A DNA stretch of 64,000 nt from Pterois miles (Eukaryota > Chordata > Actinopteri > Perciformes > Scorpaenidae): positions 345,501-409,500 of the forward strand of contig CAMQGK010000056.1 of NCBI GenBank assembly GCA_947000775.1, written 5' to 3'. A program made the translations under genes and the position numbers. Positions 13,109 to 42,959 of the stretch are shown one piece after another. The stretch's first letter is position 1, and the number at the start of each line of letters is the position of its first letter. The notes under the pieces were generated by a model, which saw only the letters and a list, made by a program, of their open reading frames with translations, did no database searches and was not told where the DNA came from.

Positions 13109-13362
13109 CTACCTCAGCAGACTTGGCATGAGATGTTGGAGGCTGCTGGATATCATTGTTCCCAGACCACTACAGAATATTTACATAAATAAGTCAGTTG
13201 AGGTAATTAACACTTTACAACACAAACATTTTTAAAATGAGCACAGTCACTGTGGGCTCCTTTAACAGCTGTACTCCATACTGTTCTATCGTCCAACATT
13301 AGTTTAGGTTGGCTGGTGGAGCTGCTCACCTCCATGGGCTCCTCTGTGTCATTGCTTAACAT
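4920..13362 (-). CDS. dtx3l: DTX3L-like E3 ubiquitin ligase (RING + Deltex C-terminal domain)
   Basis: Coding exons, 5' to 3' on the minus strand: 13362-13330 (ATG 13362-13360, MLSNDTEEPME), 11474-11264, 11177-11020, 10936-9731, 7039-6822 and 4989-4920 (stop 4922-4920). Phases join, giving 631 residues. The N-terminal two thirds are divergent. A Gly/Asp/Ala/Pro repeat lies at about 413-440. A C3HC4-type RING follows at about 452-491 (CPICMDRF, CKHEFCEEC, CPLC), then the Deltex C-terminal (DTC) domain from about 500 (GDQPDGEMTW, NPGKHYYGISRTAYLPDNKE, WNDIHHKT, FGYPDP, end EELKAKGIE). RING plus DTC is the signature of DTX3/DTX3L. The end matches DTX3L best, but human DTX3L (740 residues) has a different N-terminus. 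Known role: with PARP9, DTX3L acts in DNA-damage and interferon responses. The true ortholog/paralog label is uncertain. Confidence 0.9.
5030..5170 (+). repeat. Interspersed repeat family B, copy 1
   Basis: In the last intron of the DTX3L-like gene. Shares CAGGTGAATAGG and the spaced GAAA..CCCC..TGAT block with 6415-6620, and in reverse with 61080-61275. The rest of that intron (4990-6821) shows nothing else supported. Confidence 0.55.
6415..6620 (+). repeat. Interspersed repeat family B, copy 2
   Basis: Contains GGTCTTTAAAGATA, CAGGTGAATAGG, AACTTCTAGATATCAGCATG and a following TTACATTAAGA, all mirrored in the reverse copy at 61080-61275. Confidence 0.65.
7190..7535 (+). mobile_element. 3' end of an L2/Maui-type LINE (truncated)
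   Basis: Classic teleost sequence: CATCCATCCATCC, CGCTTATCCCGTTAGGGGTC, GGTCGCCAGTCCATCACAGG, ACCATTCACACTCACA, GAGAACATGCAAACTCCACA and CACTGCACCACCGTGC. No reverse transcriptase frame is present; only the 3' untranslated part remains. It lies in an intron of the DTX3L-like gene. Confidence 0.85.
7540..8920. other. Intronic stretch; short GT repeat and a possible plus-strand promoter
   Basis: No gene found. Holds A/T-rich sequence at 7730-7830, a (GT)n run at 8316-8348 and, just after it, two ATTGG (reverse CCAAT) boxes, a TTTAAAAG TATA-like box near 8397 and a pyrimidine-rich start-like stretch. That arrangement resembles a pol II promoter on the strand opposite to the host gene, but no following gene could be read. 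Confidence 0.3.
8921..9412. mobile_element. MITE-like element with perfect 18-bp terminal inverted repeats
   Basis: Left end ATGGTACATGTCCACAGG (8921-8938) and right end CCTGTGGACATGTACCAT (9395-9412) are exact reverse complements. There is no transposase frame. Near the centre is a perfect 13-bp hairpin, ATTTGCATAAAGT (9249-9261) with ACTTTATGCAAAT (9275-9287). No clear target-site duplication is seen. Confidence 0.8.
10021..10092 (-). repeat. 18-bp coding minisatellite, four units
   Basis: CTCCTGCGGGTGCATCGC is repeated head to tail at 10021, 10039, 10057 and 10075. The first three units are identical and the fourth has one change. Read on the minus strand it encodes GGDAPA units just before the RING of the DTX3L-like protein. 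Its length keeps the frame, so copy number can vary without a frameshift. Confidence 0.93.
11920..11966 (+). repeat. (GT)n microsatellite
   Basis: Uninterrupted dinucleotide run in the second intron (between the first two coding exons) of the DTX3L-like gene. Confidence 0.97.
12080..12610 (+). repeat. Interspersed repeat family C, longer copy
   Basis: Contains ACCAATCAGAGCTGAGCTGG, GAGCAGCTGTCAATCACT, TGGCAGCCATGTTGAGATCA and a TTTAAAGCCTGAAAACAGAG block. The latter half recurs at 14080-14400. No coding capacity; probably a non-autonomous mobile element. Confidence 0.7.
13066..13106 (+). repeat. (CA)n microsatellite
   Basis: Dinucleotide run just after the second ISRE-like motif, in the first intron of the DTX3L-like gene. 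Confidence 0.97.
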
Positions 13363-13693
13363 ACTGACAGGCTTCTTCCTGAAACACAGCAAATAACTGT
13401 GACACAACAGTGTTACAGCAGTGTTTGTTGTAGTCACTGCCAATTCAAACAGACAACAACTGTGTAATTGGTGTATTTTTATTTTAATGTCGACATTATG
13501 TTAAAAAGGAAAGCTATGGCTCGACTCCACTTTCGGTTACGACAGGCTAAAGCTAACTTTGACGGGCTTTAACTTTGCCTTCCATTTCTCTCATTTCCTG
13601 CATTTATAACACAATGTTATGTCGCTAACTTTGTGTCTATTTGAACAAACATGCAGCACAACATGACGGTATGTCGAATACGAGTCCACTTAC

Positions 13694-13770
13694 CTTCACC
13701 AGGCTTTAACTTAAAACGCTGCTTCTTCCTGATAAATGAAAGTGAAAGTGGGTCTGTTCAGAGAGAGAGG
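13694..13770 (-). other. Noncoding first exon of the DTX3L-like gene (5' boundary unknown)
   Basis: Minus-strand donor GAAG/GTAAGT with the exon 3' end at 13694. The sequence upstream has no ATG, so the start codon is in the next exon (13378-13330, acceptor at 13379-13380). The transcription start is not visible; the 13770 limit is approximate. Confidence 0.6.
13738..13749 (-). promoter_or_regulatory. ISRE-like element at the DTX3L-like first exon
   Basis: GAAAGTGAAAGT on the plus strand (ACTTTCACTTTC on the coding strand) fits the GAAANNGAAA core bound by IRF/ISGF3. It lies about 45-55 bases 5' of the first-exon donor. A second copy, ACTTTCACTTTCAC, sits at 13031-13044 in the first intron. 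Confidence 0.6.
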
Positions 13771-13790
13771 AGCTACTGGCTGCGGCCTGC

Positions 13791-13800
13791 GGAAAGCCCC
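13791..13800 (-). promoter_or_regulatory. NF-kB-like site with overlapping GC box
   Basis: On the coding strand it reads GGGGCTTTCC, matching GGGRNNYYCC, and runs into GGGCGGGGC just upstream. It is about 40 bases from the ISRE-like element. A short motif in one sequence is weak evidence alone; the pairing and position make it more credible. Confidence 0.45.
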
Positions 13801-14079
13801 GCCCACATCTAGTGCGTCACCGTCTCCATGGTCACCGTGTATGTTGGTGCCTTCACTGGGGTCGTGTTTAAGAGTTGGACCCATATGAATACCCCCCATG
13901 TCACGTTCACGACCTCGCAAGTGGAAAGTTCACGACTTGTGACGAGTTTGTCGGTGTTGTGTGAACTGGTGGAGCCCATGGCAGTTCATTTCTTGGTGCA
14001 TGATAAGTTAATATTGTAGAGTATATTGTAATTTTAATCATGTATTGTTTTTCTTGGTAATTTTATAATATGTCTGAGG

Positions 14080-14400
14080 AAAGTGTTGATGGTGAGAAAA
14101 AGTTACTACAGTAACAGAATATTGATTCATATTTGATCAGCGTGGGCTAATTTGATCTGAGTTTGTGATTGACAGCTGCCTCTGTTGAATGGACAGCCAA
14201 TAGAAATGCTCTCTCTGAGATGATCTGTGATTGGCCAAAGTCTCCCGTCAGATTTTTTTAAAGCCTAAAAACAGAGCTATGGGGAAGTGCAGAAGTCGAG
14301 ATCTCTCAGATCACTTGAATTATAAAATACTGAACGGTTATTATGGAATATTTGCCCAATGACACAAAATATATTCAGCCTCCTGTAGATTTAACTCTAA
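14080..14400 (+). repeat. Interspersed repeat family C, partial copy
   Basis: Matches the 3' half of 12080-12610: ACAGCCAATAGAAATGCTCT, TTTAAAGCCTAAAAACAGAG, GTGCAGAAGTC, CACTTGAATTATAAAATACT and TTTGCCCAATGA. It lies between the DTX3L-like first exon and the esyt1 3' UTR. Confidence 0.7.
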
Positions 14401-14429
14401 ACCCCAAAAACAGTTCCACAAAAGCAAAA

Positions 14430-15161
14430 CTTGAGATGTGCAAAATCTTTATTTTTGTTGTAATTTGTCTTTCAACCAACAGCATTAGATCTGATCCAAA
14501 ATCTTTGCAAATATACACAAAATCAAACATGCCAGGATGTAACTGCGACGTAGATGTAACAAATACACATCTTGTAGAAAAAAAAATCTTAGAAAAATGA
14601 TTTTGAAAAGCAATATCAAACACAAACATTGCAAGGTGCTGTGAAATACAAAATAACTTCAGTAAGCCTGTCATAAAACAGATCCAAAATACTGATATGG
14701 CATTTTGAGCAATACATAAGAAAACTATAAGAACTACTTCAAACAAGATACTCTCAGATTTAAAACATTCTTGCAGCAAAAAAGCAAACAAAACAACAAA
14801 ATATGACTTCATTCGTTCTGAATCTGTTCATCTTTCACTTGCTCATCTCAATCTTAAATCTCTTCATGTAGTAACGTAACCTTCAGTCATTACAAACTTT
14901 CACTTCATCCTTGTCAACTCAGCTACATCAGCCTACTTATCTTTGGTGAGAGTGTTAATATGTGAATATACAGTGCAGTCCAATTCTATACTGCTATGTT
15001 AATACGCAGAGAGCTGGGTGGATGCAGGTAAGGCTGCCACGGTGGTACTGTACGCAGAGGTGGGGAGAAGAAGGCATCAGTGTGAGCTGCAGCAGCGGCA
15101 CAACGCCACGTTGAGGGGTGACATCATCATCATTATTGTACTACGATATCAGCGTGAACGA
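14430..15161 (-). other. esyt1 3' untranslated region (inferred)
   Basis: No coding signal. A minus-strand AATAAA at 14453-14448 is the first good polyadenylation signal downstream of the esyt1 stop, giving a 3' UTR of about 700 bases. Confidence 0.45.
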
Positions 15162-35830
<20,669 letters not shown>

Positions 35831-37075
35831 GTCGTTATCCTCTAGAAACTACTACTAATAATAGACTAAGATGGTACCGCTGGATAAACTATACTCAAGT
35901 GTACTGTGACGGTTAAATTACTCTAACGTTTCATTTTTAACGTTAGCTAACTGCTGTTTGAACAAACCGCCGCCTACCGTTACATCAGATACTTCACCGG
36001 TCGTCCGTGGCGCATTTTCACTGATATTACTTGTTGTCGTTGAATTTGAGCAGTTTTACCGACTAAGCACGGGTCCAGACGAAGTGGCAGACCAGTTCTG
36101 CCCCTCACCCAGTCCCGTTACGAGGATGAAAACACGCCCACTGTGGTCGGAAGCAAAAAACGCATCTTTGACTCTTTCGCTGCTGCAGCAAGGCATTCAA
36201 TTAACTAGTGATCAGTTATTACTGCGGCATTGCGCTGCCGGAAAGTGCGATTTTCTGCGGAATTACTCAAATGCAAGTTTCGCTATCTATTGAAACGTAA
36301 CTGTACCTGTTGGACGAAGCAGAATATATAAAATACTGCATCCTGTCACATCTTTAACCCAGCATCACCTCTGTTCAATTCTTTCTGCTGCTCCAGTTTG
36401 TTTTAAAACAGTAGACTGGACAGTCTCCTCAATCCCCTACATCCGGTATGACCGCACGGGCCACGACTCCCATGATGCACCACCACCACACGGATGTGAG
36501 GCGACTGAAGAAGCTCATGGTGTTATATTCAAGTTTACACAATGCGACTCCACCCAAACAACTCAAGCAATGGGATGTAAACAGTATGACTTGTACCTGT
36601 GTGAAAGGAGCAGATAGAAGTGTGAACTGAAGCTGTAAACTATGACAGATAACACAAGATTCATTGCTGAGCGACATATTCTTTTTTTTATGTGCAAAGT
36701 ACCAAAGTTAATTTACACCAGAGCAATCCACAAAAATAGAAACACAAACTGCATCCAAAGTCTTCATGTCCACACAAGAACGGCACAGCAGTGGTCAAAC
36801 AATATGGATGACCTCACATATTTTGAACTTGTTGCCTTATTTGCTGCCTGTTAATAGAATCCTTTGGTGCACAAACTGTTCACAGGTGTAAAAATGTCTT
36901 TGTAAAGTTCCCACAGAGCAGAGTTAGCTCAGTTAGTCTTTATCCTGCCCTCTGGTGGAGGAATACAAGTGTCTATACTTCACTGCTCTGTAACCAGTTG
37001 ACCAGCTATGTTAAAAATCACAGTTGAGGATGCTACATTCTGACTCGTGGCTGCAGCAGTCCTGCACTTAACCAG
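35831..37075. other. Intergenic stretch: esyt1 promoter side and zc3h10 3' side
   Basis: About 1.2 kb between the esyt1 start codon and the zc3h10 stop, both genes on the minus strand. It must hold the esyt1 5' UTR and promoter and the zc3h10 3' UTR. No extra gene or repeat family is recognised. Confidence 0.5.
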
Positions 37076-40000
37076 TTAGTGAGGCAGAGTGGTGATCCTC
37101 ATGCTTTGACTCGCAATGGGATACGACACCATCGGGGTGGTGGCGTGACTCATGGTGATGCCAGGCATCGGTTGCGTCATGGACACTGCCACCGGTGCCA
37201 CAGATACAGCCACCGGCGCCATAGAAACAGGTGGCGCCATCCCTTGGGCAATGGTCTGTGCGAGGGCGGCTGAGAGGGGGGTGATCTCAGGGTTGAGGTG
37301 AGGCGGTGGGGCTGTAGGCGGGGCAGCGTTAGTCGGGGGCGCTGAAGGGGCGCCAGTAGGCGCTACCAGGTCTTGCTGGGTGACGGGTCGAGGCTGCAGC
37401 CCGGCGCTGCTCAGGGTTGTGTGAGTCTGAGCGATGCTATGATTGTAGGAACTTATTGCACCCACGGGGGGCACCAGACTCTGCTCAGTGGGCGCAGGAG
37501 TGGAAGACAGCGTCATCACCTTGGCCTGGCTTCGGAACTGGGCGTTCTGCTCAAGAAGAACCTCATTTGTGGCGATGAGGTTTGAAACCTGAGAAACACA
37601 TAAGACATGGATTAGAAAAGGACTGGGCTCCATTTAAGTCCACCGCCAGAAACTCTGGCTTTGTGTCTGGCAGAAACAAAGTTCTTATGAATATACTAGA
37701 TTTTTGATAAATATAAATATTGTAGCTACTTAAAGACAAAAAAAAGCATTGCAACAGCCATCATTTTTTTTAACATTTGGTGTGTCAACCAACTACTTTT
37801 ACATGTGCCCAAACATTGGAGTTTTAGCCCACTGCTCCTTGGATTTACAGCAGGTCTGACATATCTCTGCATGTTTAGGGTCATTGATGCATTCATGTCA
37901 GCATTAATCTCTCTCTATGCTGTCATCTCTTAGAAACTCTCAAACTACTGGCTTAAACTTTTTTTTATCTGTAAGTACAACTTTCTTACAGTCCTCAAAA
38001 CATTTACATGTTATCGGAGTGGCTCAAACATTGCTCCTCTCCCATTAGTAGTCTGTAAACCAAATGTCAACCAAAAAGTAGTTCAAAACACAGGTATAGA
38101 GCTGCCATCACTCTGAAATTGATAAACAGATATTTTAAACACAGGACTTAACACCAGGCAACAACTAAATCAACATTTACAAGTTCTCTAATGCTATTAA
38201 AGACTGATTTACATTTATAATGTTTCTGAACACAGTAGTGAAGAAACATATTCATGATCGGGTGACAAAATAATGCTTAACTCTTCAATCACGAATGTGA
38301 ATTTACCATAATACCTCAAATTGCAAAAATGCATGACTGTACTTCTAACTAGGGGAAAGATTTGTTTCATTATCGATTATTCAACATTCAATTAATTATT
38401 TTCTCTGTAAAATGTCCAAAAGCCCAAAATATTTAATTAACTATCAAATAAGACAAAGAAGAGCAGCAAAACCTTACATTTGAGAGGCTGGAACCATCAT
38501 GTTTACTTGGAAAAATTGCACAATTCTGTTGACTGATTAACTAATTGTTTCAGCTCTACTTCATAATTTGATAACTTCCTGCCCCAACAGCAAGTTATTT
38601 GTTCAGTTGGTCTTTCTATTTCATTCAGTCCAAGATATCTACATGACACAACTGGTCTTCAGATGTTGTGGTAACTTTAGATGAGAAGTCTTGTGTTGGA
38701 TGACAATGATTTGCTTTGTTAAAATCTCCACTTGCAGCCCTCAAAGAAGCTTTACTCTGCCTGCGATCTAGCAGTGAGGTATAATGAAACTGAAGTCCTT
38801 GTGACTAAAACGGAATTTGACACTATGATAGAATATAATCCTTTCACATGATATTGTCATGTGATATCTGTTTATATCTATTAATTTAGTACAGGAAGCA
38901 TACAGCGTAAACAAATAAACATTTCACAGTATAATACAATCCAACAGAATTATACCTTTGTTGAGCTTATAAAATTAAATTATCTGTTAAGACTTTGACA
39001 TTATACTGTCAAAGGTGGCTGTTATTTTGCATGCCATTTTATCTGGTATGAGTTGTAAAAAACAGACAATGTAGCATGAGAAATATGTTTAGATTTGACT
39101 GAAATATAAGCGAGGCCTACCAGTTGTGTATAATTTCATACAAGGATTTCTCAGAGGTCTAAATCATTTTAATTTAAGTTCCATATCATGTTTGTCTGGA
39201 ACCATCTGTCACTCTAACCTGCTTCTTCAACTCTTCTACTCTCTTCCTCAGCAGCGAGTTCTCCTCCTCCAGGAACCTGTACTCCAGAGGACGTGGCGGC
39301 AAGGTGGCTTGAACTCCCAGTTCATAGTGCGCACCTCCTCCGCTCACATCCGCCAGGCGCAGCCCCTCCAGCCGCCGCCTCTTCAACTGTAGAGCAGTAT
39401 GGTCCATAGAGGCCTCCAGGGAGCTGGCATCAAACAGCCCACTTTCAAGCAGAGGGTCGTACACCGAGCATGAGCTCCTGTCGTAACGCCGTTGCCCTGT
39501 GGAACTTATAGACAGACAGCTGCTCATCCCCCCTCCACCTACCCCTCCGACCCCTGTGATACCTGGATCTCTGCAACTGCCCAGGCTGGGGCAACCCATC
39601 CCTATCATATTACTTCCACCTCCACCTCCCACAAGTCCTTGCATTCCTCCACAGGCACCCCCTCCTCCACCACCAATCCCTCCCCCAGCATTCACCATTC
39701 CACTGGCACCTGGCCCTATAACACCACCCACTCCAACCCTGGAAGGCTCATATTCATAGTCTTTTTTGACATGCCGAAATTTACACTTATTGCCTCTCTG
39801 GCATTCTCCCTTCAGGAAGTCTCTACAGATGGGGACTTCCCCACGGCTATGGGGGAGATCCATGGGAGACAGGCCCAGTCGTGCTGCAACTTTCCCTCTT
39901 AGTCTGAGGGGTAGCTCTCCTGTTTTCTTGTAATAGTCCTCATCTTCTTTCGATCCATGCACAAAGCGGCAGTTGGAGCGCATGCACTCCTTGTTCTGGT

Positions 40001-40370
40001 GGTCATGGCAGAAGATGAATTCATTCTTTTGCACTCCCAAGTCTGGCACCTCATTAAAGTCTGGGTGTCTAAAGCGGCAGCGCTTTCCTCTTTTGCAGAC
40101 ATTGCGTATGAAGTCCCTGCAGACGCCGTCAAACGCCAGTCCTGCACCTTGCCCGCCACCTCCGCCGTTCCCACAGCTGTTACCATTCCCGAGCGCCCCT
40201 CCTCCCCCCATGCTGCCCGAGCCAGAGACGCTGCCTCCGAGACCTCCTCCTGAGCCTCCTCTGCCCTCCGCCGAGCCCCCTGCCAAACCAGACACAGGTC
40301 CTCCTTCCTCGCCCAGACCACCACCACTCCCACCGCCACCTGACAGGTAGGAGCTGTCCCGGTCAGGCAT
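37076..40370 (-). CDS. zc3h10: ZC3H10, CCCH zinc finger protein 10
   Basis: Two coding exons: 40370-39219 (ATG 40370-40368) and 37588-37076 (stop 37078-37076), phase 0 join, 554 residues. Residues 1-80 are very Gly-rich. Three CCCH fingers follow: 84-102 (C-x7-C-x5-C-x3-H), 121-138 (C-x7-C-x4-C-x3-H) and 182-200 (C-x7-C-x5-C-x3-H), with KNEFIFCHD and GSKEDED between. A second Gly-rich stretch lies at about 215-275. A coiled coil (EEENSLLRKRVEELKKQVSN) crosses the splice junction. The Pro/Ala-rich tail ends SYPIASQSMRITTLPH, nearly identical to human ZC3H10. Human ZC3H10 is 434 residues; the extra length is mostly the Gly-rich parts. Known role: RNA/DNA-binding, linked to microRNA processing and mitochondrial gene control. 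In human it also neighbours ESYT1. Confidence 0.97.
37589..39218 (-). other. Intron of zc3h10, no features seen
   Basis: 1.63-kb single intron, A/T rich, without coding signal. No repeat family was recognised. Confidence 0.8.
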
Positions 40371-41050
40371 GGCGCTTGGCCCAGCTCAAGGAGAAAACAG
40401 CACTCATGTGTGTGAGGGGGACAGACGTGACCTGCCAAACATTCACATACACAAGCAAAGAAGTCATGAATAGCTATGAATAGCTTTGAATAGCTGAATA
40501 GCTTTTTTTCCTTGGAGTACTGCAATTTCCTATTCAGTGATCTGCAAGACAAAACATAAACCCAAGTTTAGACAGCTTTAGAAGTACAGGGGGGAAAGGA
40601 AGACACCGGAAGAGATTGTTCAACTGGATATAGCTAGCTAGGGCTGAAATGATACGTGACAAAAGCTAGTAAATAATGGGCGGGCCTAGCACTGTTATTA
40701 TTATTGTCACTGGTTTGGCAAAATAACCAAACACGCATTCATATCATGCAACGCTAAAATGAATACATGTCGGTGAATAAAGCACTCTGTACTATCATGT
40801 ACCTGCATATGCAAGCCTAACGCTACCCAGCTTAGGCTCACATTAGCGAAAGCTACTGTCTAGCTAACAGGCTAAATGCTAATGCTGTCTTACCAAATAT
40901 AAACAAGAAGCAGGATCCAGAGAATAGCCGCGGGACTCCCACGCAGAAACGCCCTGCTCTGACTCACTGAAATGTATACAGCTATCTCTGCTAACAAAAG
41001 CAACCAGCCTTGTGTTAGTTTGTCTTTGGCAATTCCTCGATGCCCTGGTG
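40371..41050 (-). other. zc3h10 5' UTR: second-exon leader and a noncoding first exon
   Basis: The ATG exon begins at 40541 (acceptor CTTGCAG on the minus strand). A donor ATTTG/GTAAGA with exon end at 40894 marks a probable noncoding first exon, roughly 40894-41050; its 5' end is not visible. Confidence 0.5.
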
Positions 41051-41454
41051 CTGTTTACCACATTTCTTGAGGAATCTTCTTCTTCTTCGTTGGAGTTTTA
41101 TGGCGGTTGGCAAACTTTATCACGCATTACCGCCGCCAACTGGTCTGGAGTAGATCAGGTTTTCAACGACCCACCAGGTTTACTACTAAAGAAAAAGAAA
41201 ATAATAATTACAATTACAATAACAATAATAACAATACTACTACTACCACTAATAATATATACAGGCTGTATATTGGTAAAAATCTGGCGATACAATACGT
41301 ATAATGATACAGGGTTTATGATTCAATCTATTGCAATATATTGTGATACTGTAAGCAAGGCGATATATTGTGATTTTTCCAAATCTAATTGTAAGAAAGC
41401 TGTGATAATGTGAAGAACACACCATGTCATAAAATCTGAATTAAAAAATGAGGG

Positions 41455-41985
41455 CTGTCAAAGGTAACATAATAATACAGTAAAGTGTTAACACATTTGT
41501 TTTAATGCCACAAATTTCTTTTATGCAACAGCGCAACTTGCAATTTTTTTAGGGTTTAGTGGGCTCGGTTTTAAAGATAGAGTGAAGATACTGGCATAAT
41601 ATGAAACTGAAATACCAATAAGGAATCTACCAGTAACAACCATGTCATACTAGCTTTTTCTGAAAAACTGTCATGGCCATTTTCAAAGGGGTCCCTTGAC
41701 CTCTGACCTCAAGATATGTAAATAAAAATGGGTTTTATGAGTACCCATGAGTCTATTCTTTAAATAAGTCAGGCAGTTGTTGTTGCCCGTTGGGTTTCAG
41801 TTTGCCATGTTATGATTTGAGCATATTTTTTTAATGCTAAATGCAGTACCTGTGAGGGTTTCTGGACAATAGTTGGCATTGTTTTATGTTAATAGACTTT
41901 TAATAATAGATATAAACATACATTTGCATAAAACAACATATCATGGACAATCATGTGAATAATCATGATTAAATATCCTGCTCGA
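41455..41985 (+). repeat. Interspersed repeat family A
   Basis: Carries CATGGCCATTTTCAAAGGGG, CCCTTGACCTCTGACCTCAA, GTTGTTGCCCGTTGGG, GTTTGCCATGTTATGATTTG and CTGTGAGGGTTTCTGGACAA, shared with the other copies. Confidence 0.8.
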
Positions 41986-42217
41986 CTGACAATACATTTT
42001 TATGCAATCAGAAAAGTGCGATCTGCATTTATCACTGTAACATCCAGTATCATAGCAGTACTTTGAGAGGATGCATATCTTTGTAGATGAAATAAAATAT
42101 TGACTTAATCTTTGCATGTAAACTTTGGTTAAAAATAGATGCAGGGTTTTCTGGAAATTGGCACAGAATCAAGAAACATAATATCCATTTTCAAAAGTGA
42201 ACAGAAACTGTTGAGTT

Positions 42218-42235
42218 TTATATATATATATATAC

Positions 42236-42310
<75 letters not shown>

Positions 42311-42411
42311 TATATTATACATGTATATGTATACATGTATATATATATGTATACATGTATGTATGTATATATATATATATATATATATGTATATGTATAC
42401 ATGTATGTATG

Positions 42412-42469
<58 letters not shown>

Positions 42470-42470
42470 C
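42218..42470 (+). repeat. Long (AT)n / (ATGT)n tract
   Basis: About 250 bases of AT repeats with ATGTATAC and GTAT variants near the middle, upstream of the DnaJ-like gene. Confidence 0.97.
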
Positions 42471-42959
42471 ACTGCATCTTTCACAACCAACGAAGAAGAA
42501 TACACTCTTTTTCAGCGTTTCCGGTGGGTCCTCTAGTGGTGATAATCCGGAACTACATTGAAATTCACTGGGAATTAATATTAATTAATGTTAGCATAAT
42601 AATACACGGTTTAAATGTTTCATAGAACACAGAAGAAGTCCTAACATGAAACAACGGTGAGCTAAGTTAGAAATAAGAGCCGTGGGAGAGGTTGAATTTA
42701 ATCTGATGCACTTTCATCGCCACGTTTTGTGAGTAGTTCGGCTGAAATAGGCGGAACATGCTGGGTGTGAAAGCTGTCAGCTGAGTGGGTAAACTAATCT
42801 GGGTGCCGTGGGTTTGGCGACATTACTGGTTTGGTGAGTGCTGCTACAGCTGACGTGTATACTAGATAGCCTTAACACAAAGATGAGCTGTCAAACCGCA
42901 AGATAGCTGTACTTCCAGATATCTTTGCTGTGTCATCTGTCCGGAGACGCCCGGCCGGC

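Larger units (their letters stand above)
41080..42500. mobile_element. Possible element with 14-bp inverted ends, carrying nested repeats
   Basis: TTCTTCTTCGTTGG at 41080-41093 and its exact reverse complement at 42487-42500. The left end continues TTTTATGGCGGTTGGC and CATTACCGCCGCCAACTGG. Between the ends lie a family A copy (41455-41985) and an (AT)n tract. The ends may be those of one element enlarged by insertions, or two facing copies. Confidence 0.45.

Noticed and set aside
14375..14812. 145-residue minus-strand frame
   Set aside because: Lies in the presumed esyt1 3' UTR, is A/T driven, and has no family features.
39499..40350. Plus-strand Pro-rich open frames opposite zc3h10
   Set aside because: They mirror the Gly-rich coding strand of zc3h10 (GGN read backwards gives NCC) and have no family match or own splice signals.
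42218..42470. Possible origin or array structure in the (AT)n tract
   Set aside because: Simple-sequence repeat; nothing beyond dinucleotide slippage is visible.
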